NCBI GenBank assembly: GCA_051652245.1 | Contig: JBOFTV010000057.1 | Location: 1-54,761 of the forward strand | Direction: 5' to 3' | Length of the DNA stretch: 54,761 nt | Source of the DNA: BHER01 sp051652245 | Lineage (GTDB): Bacteria; Bacillota_I; Bacilli_A; Culicoidibacterales; Culicoidibacteraceae | Shown here: positions 16,755-24,169 of the stretch, one piece after another | Position numbering within the stretch: the first letter of the stretch is position 1 | Layout of the letters: each line of letters opens with the position of its first letter | Made by a program: the position numbers and the translations under genes | The notes under the pieces: generated by a model | What the model was told of the DNA's origin: nothing | Database searches by the model: none | What the model saw: only the letters and a program-made list of their open reading frames with translations

Positions 16755-17552
16755 ATGAAACAATATTTAGCACTGTGTGAAACAATTTTAACCCAAGGTC
16801 AATTTAAAGCTGATAGAACGGGAACAGGAACGTATAGTATGTTTGGTCACCAGTCACGGTATGATCTAACTGCCGGATTTCCGATGGTTACAACGAAGAA
16901 GGCGCACCTAAAATCAATCATTCATGAACTTTTATGGTTTATTAGTGGTGATACTAATATTGCTTATTTACAAGATAATGGGGTTCGCATTTGGAATGAA
17001 TGGGCGAGTCCAGAGGGCGAGTTAGGACCAGTTTACGGTCATCAATGGCGAAAGTGGCAAGGGAGTGATGGGCAAAAACATGATCAATTGGCACAGCTAG
17101 TTGAAGATTTATGTACCAACCCGTATTCACGGAGGCATATAATTAGTGCATGGAATGTTGGTGACTTAGATAAGATGGCGTTGCCCCCCTGCCATGCATT
17201 TATGCAGTTTTATGTCGATGCAAGTGGGCGATTATCATGTCAACTCTATCAAAGGTCTGCAGATGTCTTTTTAGGTGTACCTTTTAATATTGCCTCATAT
17301 GCACTTTTTACGATGATGTTAGCCCAGGTTTGTAACTTGAAAGTCGGAGAGTTTATTCATACCCTGGGAGATGCGCATATTTATACAAACCATAAAGCCC
17401 AAGTTGAATTACAATTAACACGAGAGCCATATAAAATGCCCACAATGAAAATCAACCCTGAGATCACATCTATTTTTGACTTTACGTTTGCCGATTTTGA
17501 ATTACTTAATTACCAAAGCCACCCCCATATTGCAGGAAAGGTAAGTGTTTAA
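16755..17552 (+). CDS. thyA: Thymidylate synthase
   Basis: 265 residues, the classical folate-dependent enzyme converting dUMP to dTMP while oxidising methylene-THF to dihydrofolate. Catalytic cysteine in ALPPCHAFMQFYV, nucleotide-binding QLYQRSADVFLGVPFNIASY, and the terminal AGKVSV. Two bases separate it from folA, which regenerates THF. AAAGGAG precedes the start. Confidence 0.98.
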   Translation: MKQYLALCETILTQGQFKADRTGTGTYSMFGHQSRYDLTAGFPMVTTKKAHLKSIIHELLWFISGDTNIAYLQDNGVRIWNEWASPEGELGPVYGHQWRKWQGSDGQKHDQLAQLVEDLCTNPYSRRHIISAWNVGDLDKMALPPCHAFMQFYVDASGRLSCQLYQRSADVFLGVPFNIASYALFTMMLAQVCNLKVGEFIHTLGDAHIYTNHKAQVELQLTREPYKMPTMKINPEITSIFDFTFADFELLNYQSHPHIAGKVSV

Positions 17553-17554
17553 GC

Positions 17555-18025
17555 ATGTTAAGTATGATTGTTGCAACAGATCTTGAAAATGGAATTGGTT
17601 TAGATAATAAAATGCCTTGGCATTATCCAGTAGATTTTGCTTATTTTAAGCAAATCACAACAGGACATACAATTATTATGGGACGCAAAACCTTTGAATC
17701 AATTGGGCATCCCTTACCAAACCGCAAAAATTTAGTCATTAGCCGTAATCTTTTAGCTCAAGAGGGCATTGAGGTAATTGATGACCCGATGTCTTATTTT
17801 GAGGCAGCGCAACATCTAATAGAAGAGGTTTTTATTATTGGAGGAGGATCGGTGTATGAACTGGCACTCCCGTATACAAATAGAATTTACCGAACAGAAA
17901 TTCAGAAAAAGTACGCAACAGACTGCAAGTTTCTTGAAATACCACTAACGGAATTTGAGCAAACAGCACGAGTTGAAAAAGGTGAACTCCATTTTGTCAC
18001 GTATGAAAGGATTGAAATAAAATGA
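17555..18025 (+). CDS. folA: Dihydrofolate reductase
   Basis: 156 residues. Reduces dihydrofolate with NADPH. LSMIVATDLENGIGLDNKMPWHYP at the N terminus carries the substrate-binding Trp and the acidic active-site loop; TIIMGRKTFESIGHPLPNRKN and EVFIIGGGSVYELALP are the NADPH-binding segments. Forms an operon with thyA, whose reaction generates its substrate, and overlaps plsC by four bases (ATGA). Confidence 0.96.
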   Translation: MLSMIVATDLENGIGLDNKMPWHYPVDFAYFKQITTGHTIIMGRKTFESIGHPLPNRKNLVISRNLLAQEGIEVIDDPMSYFEAAQHLIEEVFIIGGGSVYELALPYTNRIYRTEIQKKYATDCKFLEIPLTEFEQTARVEKGELHFVTYERIEIK

Positions 18026-18756
18026 ATGTCTTAATAACAGCACTAATGGTCTTTGGTGTGATACTGGGAATTGCGGTGATTATCTTCTTGTTTTGCTGGA
18101 TCTTAGCCTTTGCTTTTGCGGGCCCCAAAGTCCCGTTAGCATTAAAGCACATCCTTGTAAAAACGATGTTTCCGGTAGTAAATTACCTCTTAGGAGTTGA
18201 CATCATCGTCCATGGAAAAGAAAATATTCCCAACTTCAAAGGAAAAAAAGGCTATGCGATTGTTGCAAATCATCAATCAATGTTTGATATTTTAATTATT
18301 GGAGCAACGTTTCCCGATCCGGTAGCCTTTGTTGCGAAAAAAGAAATTAGTAAATGGCCATTTATTGGCATCTGGACAAAAACATTAGGTAGTGCCTTTA
18401 TTGACCGTAATAACCTTCGCCAATCATATGAAGCAGTGATGGTTACAGGGGCAAATAACATTAAAAATGGTTTGGCTATGACAATTTTTCCAGCGGGAAC
18501 ACGCTCGAGGAAAAATGAAGTACAAGACTTTAAACCTGGGAGCTTTCGAATTGCAACCAGTAACCAAGCACCAATACTGCCAATTACGCTAGTGGACGGT
18601 TTTAAGGCGGTAGATGCGAGTTTTTTTAAACGTGTTAAAGTACATGTATATGTCCATCCGATGATGGAATATAGTGATTATGAGGGCTTATCAGCGTTTG
18701 CGGTGGCAAAAAAAGCGCAGTTGATTGTTACTGCACCAATGTTAACACTAGAATAG
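18022..18756 (+). CDS. plsC: 1-acyl-sn-glycerol-3-phosphate acyltransferase (PlsC-like)
   Basis: 244 residues. Acylates lysophosphatidic acid to phosphatidic acid in membrane lipid synthesis. One N-terminal transmembrane helix (VFGVILGIAVIIFLFCWIL) precedes the catalytic NHQSMFD box (HX4D). The usual FPEGTRS motif reads FPAGTRS, losing the glutamate that normally helps bind glycerol phosphate. The four-base overlap with folA suggests coupling. Substrate preference could differ from canonical PlsC. Confidence 0.85.
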   Translation: MNVLITALMVFGVILGIAVIIFLFCWILAFAFAGPKVPLALKHILVKTMFPVVNYLLGVDIIVHGKENIPNFKGKKGYAIVANHQSMFDILIIGATFPDPVAFVAKKEISKWPFIGIWTKTLGSAFIDRNNLRQSYEAVMVTGANNIKNGLAMTIFPAGTRSRKNEVQDFKPGSFRIATSNQAPILPITLVDGFKAVDASFFKRVKVHVYVHPMMEYSDYEGLSAFAVAKKAQLIVTAPMLTLE

Positions 18757-18777
18757 GAAGAAGAGGGATGGATTAAA

Positions 18778-19068
18778 GTGGATATTAGAACATTGCAGAA
18801 ACAGCTAAAAGCGCATAAAATAAATATTCCAGCTACCGAAGAAGCGATGGTGAAGCGGTTGCAAAGTGAATTTTTGGAGCTAGAAGAGGCGATCATAGCG
18901 CAGAAACCCCATTTTTCTGGTCCGGGAGACGCAATAAAAGATACAATAGAAGAAGAAATATATGATGTTTTTTACTTTTTATTGCAGCTAGCTAATCTTT
19001 ATGATGTTGATTTTTCAGAAGTTTGTCAGGCAAAATATCACTTGAATAGTAAAAAATATAATGATTAA
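18778..19068 (+). CDS. MazG-like nucleotide pyrophosphohydrolase
   Basis: 96 residues in the all-alpha NTP-PPase style: EFLELEEAI followed by EEEIYDVFYFLLQLANLYDVD, giving the ExxE...ExxD pattern that binds magnesium. Members hydrolyse non-canonical or excess NTPs/dNTPs; substrate unknown here. Short compared with full MazG, matching single-domain family members. Starts at GTG 18778. Overlap of its end with the mutY leader and its thyA/folA neighbourhood fit nucleotide-pool care. Confidence 0.75.
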   Translation: MDIRTLQKQLKAHKINIPATEEAMVKRLQSEFLELEEAIIAQKPHFSGPGDAIKDTIEEEIYDVFYFLLQLANLYDVDFSEVCQAKYHLNSKKYND

Positions 19069-19078
19069 GGAGATTGTT

Positions 19079-20092
19079 TTGAATTTTGAAAAAGAATTAA
19101 TTAGATGGTATACCGAAAACAGACGTGATTTCCCCTGGTTGTATACCAAAAATCCTTATCATATTTGGATCTGTGAAATCATGTCACAGCAGACGCAAAT
19201 TGTAAGAGTGGTAGGCTACTACGAGCGATTTCTAACAATTTTCCCGCGGATTGAGGATTTGGCAGCAGCGGATGAGCAAACACTACTTAAGGCATGGGAA
19301 GGGCTAGGATACTATTCAAGGGTTCGCAATATGCAAACAGCAGCCCAGTATATTGTTGGTGAATTAAAAGGCGTTTTCCCTAGTGATTACGAAGGTTTAA
19401 AGGAGCTTAGAGGCGTTGGGACCTATACTGCAGCAGCGGTAGCAGCAATAGCCTTTGGCAAGCCTGTTGCCGCAGTGGATGGCAATGTGTTACGGGTATA
19501 TTCACGTCTGGTTGAGCTAGAGGATGATATTTTACAACAGAAGACAAAAGATAAAGTAAAACTTGCCTTAGAAGAGCATTTGACGTGCCTCAATCCATCT
19601 TACTACAATCAAGGCTTGATACAAGTAGGAGCATTAATTTGTTTGCCCGTTAATCCTAAGTGCAATATTTGTCCACTCCAAAGTTATTGCCGTGCGAAAC
19701 AATTCAACACGATAAACAAATTCCCCTACAAAAAGAAGAAAATAAAACCTGTAAAAACAGGATATTACACATTTATTATCTATAATAAAGACAATCAAAT
19801 CTATTTGACAAAAGAAATCCAAAATCAATTTTTATATGGATTATATGCATTACCCCAGTACCCCAATGAAGATAATTTTGCGGATGTGATTAAGCAGTTA
19901 TCAGAGCTGCTAATGATTGATTTTGATATTGATGCTTTTGAATTTAAGGGGATTTACAATCATCTTTTTTCACATAAAAATTGGGTGATGTCTGTGTTTC
20001 TCTATGGTGTAGCTAATCAAAAAAGTGACAATTTTGTTTGTTATAACGAAGTTCCGATGGCAAATGCACATCGAAAAGTGTTAGATGTCTAA
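19079..20092 (+). CDS. mutY: A/G-specific adenine DNA glycosylase
   Basis: About 337 residues. Removes adenine mispaired with 8-oxoguanine. Catalytic Glu in EIMSQQTQ, helix-hairpin-helix LRGVGTYTAAAVAAIAFG followed by the catalytic Asp in AAVDGNVLRVYSRL, and a 4Fe-4S cluster with spacing C-X6-C-X2-C-X5-C (CLPVNPKCNICPLQSYC). A shorter C-terminal NUDIX-like domain follows. I choose TTG 19079, which has AAGGAG at 19067-19072. The in-frame ATG at 19061 lies inside the MazG-like gene and lacks a ribosome binding site. Confidence 0.93.
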   Translation: MNFEKELIRWYTENRRDFPWLYTKNPYHIWICEIMSQQTQIVRVVGYYERFLTIFPRIEDLAAADEQTLLKAWEGLGYYSRVRNMQTAAQYIVGELKGVFPSDYEGLKELRGVGTYTAAAVAAIAFGKPVAAVDGNVLRVYSRLVELEDDILQQKTKDKVKLALEEHLTCLNPSYYNQGLIQVGALICLPVNPKCNICPLQSYCRAKQFNTINKFPYKKKKIKPVKTGYYTFIIYNKDNQIYLTKEIQNQFLYGLYALPQYPNEDNFADVIKQLSELLMIDFDIDAFEFKGIYNHLFSHKNWVMSVFLYGVANQKSDNFVCYNEVPMANAHRKVLDV

Positions 20093-20309
20093 GTAGAGCA
20101 AATATTATCCCACAGCAACACTGTGCATTAGCGTGGACAGTGTTGCTGTGTTAGTCGTTTATTAATAAGCTGGGGGGAGGCAATTTTATGCAGGAAGCCC
20201 CCCACAATTGACCATCTTTATCTACTGGGAACAACATTAACCCGGAGTCCATTATTAGCAAACAGAGTCTTAGTCCACATTGGTGGTGAAAAGAGAAGGA
20301 GGAAACAAA
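20093..20309. other. Intergenic region with two hairpins after mutY
   Basis: A perfect 14-bp inverted repeat (CACAGCAACACTGT at 20111-20124, mirrored at 20137-20150) is likely the mutY terminator, although its T tail is poor. A second hairpin pairs TGGGGGG (20171-20177) with CCCCCCA (20198-20204), around a smaller inner GCA/TGC pair. Nothing coding is evident up to the ribosome binding site AGAAGGAGG at 20294-20302. Confidence 0.55.
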
Positions 20310-20654
20310 GTGGTTGATGTTGAATATTTATTTAGGGGAAAACAAGAACAAGTGTTTATATTATATGAGTTGCTCGTAGTAAAAATGGCAGAAATAGGCG
20401 ATTTTATGATTGAACCTAAGAAAACGTGTCTGCACATCGTCAAAAACGCAGCATTTTTAGGGATACATCCTAAAAATAAATGGTTAGATATCAATATTGT
20501 TAGTAATGTTGCGCTAGAACATCCAATGCTGATAAAAGTGGAGCAAGTCTCAAAAAACAGATTTCATAACAGCTTACGTTTAGAGCGTGAGACTGACATC
20601 AATAGTGAATTAATCACTTTAATTAAAGAGGCTTACCTGTTAAAACTAAAATAG
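20310..20654 (+). CDS. DUF5655-like small protein
   Basis: 114 residues from the GTG at 20310, which follows AGAAGGAGG at 20294-20302 (a TTG at 20280 would be in frame but is poorly placed). The segment GDFMIEPKKTCLHIVKNAAFLGIHP, later a hydrophobic strand and finally FHNSLRLERETDINSELITLIKEAY, resembles the DUF5655 fold seen in predicted transport or DNA-related proteins. Function unknown. It stands alone with a weak terminator downstream. Confidence 0.6.
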   Translation: MVDVEYLFRGKQEQVFILYELLVVKMAEIGDFMIEPKKTCLHIVKNAAFLGIHPKNKWLDINIVSNVALEHPMLIKVEQVSKNRFHNSLRLERETDINSELITLIKEAYLLKLK

Positions 20655-20668
20655 GACAATATAAAAAT

Positions 20669-20699
20669 CACACTTCTAAAAAATGGGTGTTTTTTTTGT
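20669..20699 (+). terminator. Probable terminator after the DUF5655-like gene
   Basis: Short stem ACACTT/GGGTGT (with two G-T pairs) followed by eight T residues at about 20691-20698. Confidence 0.5.
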
Positions 20700-20757
20700 G
20701 AGGTACGTTATCACCAAAAGGGAATGATTGAAATAAAGTTGAGGGGAGAGCAAAAAC

Positions 20758-20859
20758 ATGAAGAAAATCAATTTTTTACTTTACTCAACTGCCAATAATG
20801 GTTACAATAGTAAAGGCGTGATTAGAAATCGCACAATTGATGTTTTTAATAATAGTTAG
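20758..20859 (+). CDS. Possible 33-residue peptide
   Basis: ATG at 20758 is preceded by GAGGGGAGAG at about 20741-20750 and followed by 33 codons, beginning MKKINFLLYST and ending TIDVFNNS. The start looks real, but no domain can be recognised. It could be the truncated N terminus of a larger gene. Low confidence that it is functional. Confidence 0.3.
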   Translation: MKKINFLLYSTANNGYNSKGVIRNRTIDVFNNS

Positions 20860-20891
20860 CCCAAGATGTGAACTTATGAGGAGTGCAAGGT

Positions 20892-21623
20892 ATGTACAAA
20901 ATATTTGCAAGTGTTTATGATGATTTTTCGGATGAAATGTTTTATAATCAATGGTATCAGTTTGTTAAGCGTGATTTAAGGGGCAATGAAAATATTCTAG
21001 ACTTAGGCTGTGGAAGTGGTGTAATGCTGAAGATGCTTAGTTCTGCTGGTTTTAATGTTAGTGGTGTGGATTTGTCTGAAGATATGTTGGTACTAGCAAA
21101 GCAGAAGCTAGCAGGTAGTAATGCTGAAAATTCACTTTATCATGAGGATATGTCAGTTTTTAGAACAAATGGAGTACAATATGATACAATTATAAGTACT
21201 TGTGATAGCATCAATTATTTAGCCACAGAAAATAAAGTTTCACAGATGTTTGCTAATGTTTCACAGATGTTGCGGAACGGTGGTCGTTTTTATTTTGATG
21301 TGCACTCAAATTATACGTTTGAGTCACGGTTTAAAAACTGGTCATATGCTGATAATAGCCTTCAAGTTAGTGTGATGTGGAATACTTTTACGGAAGATGA
21401 TTTTGTCTTTTTGCATGATTTGACTTTTTTTAAACAAGTTGAGGGACAATTTTATGAGCGTTTTGATGAGACACATACACAGTATTATTTTACAAAAGGA
21501 GTCCTAGAGAGGCTACTAAAACAGAATGGACTAGCAGTTGTTAGTGTAACATCAGATTTTAAGACGGTTTATGATACTTGTGGAATGCGTGATTTCTATG
21601 TCGTTGAGCATGAACAAAAATAA
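20892..21623 (+). CDS. Class I SAM-dependent methyltransferase
   Basis: About 243 residues. SAM-binding motif ILDLGCGSGVMLKML, then VSGVDLSEDML (acidic residue for the ribose), and a later motif YDTIISTCDSINYL. The opening MYKIFASVYDDF is common in a family of small-molecule methyltransferases of Bacillota. ATG 20892 is preferred to GTG 20883 since GAGGAG at 20878-20883 gives good spacing. Substrate unknown. Confidence 0.85.
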   Translation: MYKIFASVYDDFSDEMFYNQWYQFVKRDLRGNENILDLGCGSGVMLKMLSSAGFNVSGVDLSEDMLVLAKQKLAGSNAENSLYHEDMSVFRTNGVQYDTIISTCDSINYLATENKVSQMFANVSQMLRNGGRFYFDVHSNYTFESRFKNWSYADNSLQVSVMWNTFTEDDFVFLHDLTFFKQVEGQFYERFDETHTQYYFTKGVLERLLKQNGLAVVSVTSDFKTVYDTCGMRDFYVVEHEQK

Positions 21624-21649
21624 GTGGTTTTGAAAGGATAGAGGGTCGT

Positions 21650-22198
21650 ATGAATTTTTTTCATTTATTAGATAATCGGCCATTTGTAAGCGCGGTTATT
21701 GTACAGTATATTCTTTTTATACTTTTATATGTTTTAATTAGAATTTGCTATGTGATACTACAAAGAAAATGGGAAAAAAATAAGGAACTTGGTTACTTTA
21801 TTGGGATGCTCTATTTTACGTTTGTAATTGCTATTACAACAACAAGATTAAATTTGACCTTAGAAGGGGCATCAATTTTAGCAAGAATTCAATTGATGCC
21901 TTTTGATACGGTAACAAGGTATTGGCCTCTAGATGGCGAATACGCGCTATATAATATTATTGGGAATTTCATTTTGATGATTCCGATTCTACCAATATTG
22001 CGTTACTGTTTTATGATTAAATCAGTTAAAAAGGCATTTGTATTTACATTGTTTTTTACATTATCAATCGAAGTAGCTCAACTTTTTTTTACAACTAGTC
22101 GCGCCTTTGATGTCGATGATATTATTTTAAATGTTAGTGGGTTTTGCATTTCAGCGTTGTTTTGGTGGTTGTTTCAGAAAATTAAAGTTGTTAAATAA
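21650..22198 (+). CDS. VanZ-like membrane protein
   Basis: 182 residues with about four or five transmembrane segments (IVQYILFILLYVLIRICYVIL, LGYFIGMLYFTFVIAIT, FILMIPILPILRYCFM, ALFWWLF). The VanZ hallmark is ALYNIIGNFILMIPILPIL, followed by LSIEVAQLFFTTSRAFDVDDIILNVSG. VanZ homologues are linked to low-level glycopeptide tolerance in some species, but most have no known function, and no van genes are nearby. Confidence 0.85.
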   Translation: MNFFHLLDNRPFVSAVIVQYILFILLYVLIRICYVILQRKWEKNKELGYFIGMLYFTFVIAITTTRLNLTLEGASILARIQLMPFDTVTRYWPLDGEYALYNIIGNFILMIPILPILRYCFMIKSVKKAFVFTLFFTLSIEVAQLFFTTSRAFDVDDIILNVSGFCISALFWWLFQKIKVVK

Positions 22199-22219
22199 AA
22201 ATAAAGGAGTGTGTTTGTT

Positions 22220-24154
22220 GTGGCAAACCAAAAATATTCAGATGATAGTATCCAAATACTCGAAGGGCTTGACGCTGTGCGCAAAAGACCGGGTATGTAT
22301 ATTGGATCAACAGATGCACGTGGACTGCATCATTTAGTTTATGAAATTGTGGATAATGCAATTGATGAGGTTTTAGCTGGATTTGGACAAAAGATTCTTG
22401 TGACAATTCATAGGGATCATAGTGTTAGTATTGAAGACTTTGGTCGTGGAATTCCTGTTGGAAAACATGCATCAGGAGCTTCGACGGCAGAAGTTATTTT
22501 TACGATTTTGCATGCAGGTGGTAAATTTGGTGGCGATAGTGCCTATAAAACAAGTGGTGGACTACATGGCGTAGGTTCGTCAGTGGTTAATGCTCTGTCG
22601 TCATGGATGGAAGTGACCATTGTTCGCGACAAGAAGACACATGTAATTCGTTTTGAAGACGGTGGACGAACAAATAGTGGGTTACAAGTAATAAAAGATA
22701 AGCCGGTTAAGACTTCGGGGACAAAAGTACACTTTAAGCCAAGTCCGGATGTTTTTTCAACAATTGAATATCAATTTACAACCGTTGCAGAACGTTTACA
22801 GGAGTCGGCATTTTTACTCAAAGGTCTGAAAATTGTCTTAAATGATGAGCGAACAGATACAAAAGTTGAGTATTTGTATGAAGATGGTATTGTTTCATAT
22901 GTTGATTTTCTAAGAGGTACGAAAAAGGCTTTGACGATTCCCTTTTCGTTTTCACAAATAATTGATGAAATCGAGGTTGATGTGGCGCTGCAATATACAG
23001 ATGCATATGCGGAACAGATGGTTTCATTTGTTAATAATGTAAGAACTCGCGATGGTGGAACACATGAAACTGGCTTTAGATCAGGTTTAACAAAAGCAAT
23101 CAATGAATATGCCCGAAAAAAAATCTTAATTAAAGAAAAAGATAAAAATCTTGACGGAACTGATATTCGCGAGGGTGTCATTGTCATTTTATCAATTCGT
23201 GTGCCCGAAAAATACCTCCAGTTTGAAGGACAAACAAAAGCTAAACTAGGGACACCACAAGCAAGAAGTATTGTGGAACAAATGATCGTTGAGCAAATGA
23301 CATATGTGCTCAACGAAAATCATAAAGTAGCAGTTGATATCATTAAGAAAGCACAAAAGGCACAACAAGCGCGTGATGCGGCAAGAAAAGCTCGTGATGA
23401 AATTCGCTTAGGTAAAAATAGAAGCAAGAAAGAAACAAATTTATCAGGTAAATTGACACCTGCTCAAAGTAAAGATGTGACGAAAACAGAATTATTTTTA
23501 GTCGAAGGGGATTCAGCTGGTGGCTCAGCAAAGCAAGGTCGAGACCGGAAATATCAAGCAATTTTGCCGTTAAGGGGTAAAGTTGTCAATACAGAGCGGG
23601 CAAAACTTGCTGATATTTTTAAAAATGAAGAAATCAACACAATTATTCACACAATTGGTGCTGGTATTGGTAGCGATTTTGTCTTAAAAGATTGTCGTTA
23701 TAATCGAATTGTTATTATGACCGATGCCGATACAGATGGTGCACATATTCAAGTACTGTTGCTGACATTCTTTTTCCGTTATATGCGTGAATTGGTGGAA
23801 GCAGGTAAGGTGTATATCGCTTTACCACCACTTTATAAGGTTTCCAAAGGGCAAAAACCCAAAGAAAGGCTGGAGTATGCTTGGACTGATGAAGAGCTAC
23901 AGCAAATATTACCAAGTTTTGGGAAAGGCTACATCATTCAGCGTTACAAAGGTCTAGGAGAAATGAATGCCGATCAGCTGTGGGAAACAACAATGAATCC
24001 AGAAACAAGAACGTTTATTCGTGTAGCAATTGAAGATGCAGCAGAGGCTGATAAGGTTATTTCAGTATTGATGGGTGACAAAGTAGAGCCACGTCGTGAA
24101 TGGATCGAATCAAATGTTGATTTTACACTTGCCGATGATTTCAAAGTAGACTAA
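22220..24154 (+). CDS. parE: DNA topoisomerase IV subunit B
   Basis: About 644 residues, GHKL-type ATPase and toprim subunit of topoisomerase IV, which decatenates daughter chromosomes. N terminus has YSDDSIQILEGLDAVRKRPGMYIGST and EIVDNAIDEVLAG, GLHGVGSSVVNALS (ATP lid), and toprim LVEGDSAGGSAKQGRDRKYQAILPLRGK and DADTDGAHI. Pairing with a ParC-type subunit marks it as ParE rather than GyrB. GTG 22220 is chosen: AAAGGAG at 22203-22209 gives ten bases to it, but only one base to the GTG at 22211. Confidence 0.95.
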   Translation: MANQKYSDDSIQILEGLDAVRKRPGMYIGSTDARGLHHLVYEIVDNAIDEVLAGFGQKILVTIHRDHSVSIEDFGRGIPVGKHASGASTAEVIFTILHAGGKFGGDSAYKTSGGLHGVGSSVVNALSSWMEVTIVRDKKTHVIRFEDGGRTNSGLQVIKDKPVKTSGTKVHFKPSPDVFSTIEYQFTTVAERLQESAFLLKGLKIVLNDERTDTKVEYLYEDGIVSYVDFLRGTKKALTIPFSFSQIIDEIEVDVALQYTDAYAEQMVSFVNNVRTRDGGTHETGFRSGLTKAINEYARKKILIKEKDKNLDGTDIREGVIVILSIRVPEKYLQFEGQTKAKLGTPQARSIVEQMIVEQMTYVLNENHKVAVDIIKKAQKAQQARDAARKARDEIRLGKNRSKKETNLSGKLTPAQSKDVTKTELFLVEGDSAGGSAKQGRDRKYQAILPLRGKVVNTERAKLADIFKNEEINTIIHTIGAGIGSDFVLKDCRYNRIVIMTDADTDGAHIQVLLLTFFFRYMRELVEAGKVYIALPPLYKVSKGQKPKERLEYAWTDEELQQILPSFGKGYIIQRYKGLGEMNADQLWETTMNPETRTFIRVAIEDAAEADKVISVLMGDKVEPRREWIESNVDFTLADDFKVD

Positions 24155-24169
24155 AGGAGTATAAAAATT

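Noticed and set aside
20758..20859. Small frame as a RhuM-type virulence protein start
   Set aside because: The FLLYST similarity is too short to support the family name.
22771..23313. 180-codon open frame on the minus strand inside parE
   Set aside because: Lies fully within a strongly conserved gene; no ribosome binding site or domain, a shadow frame.
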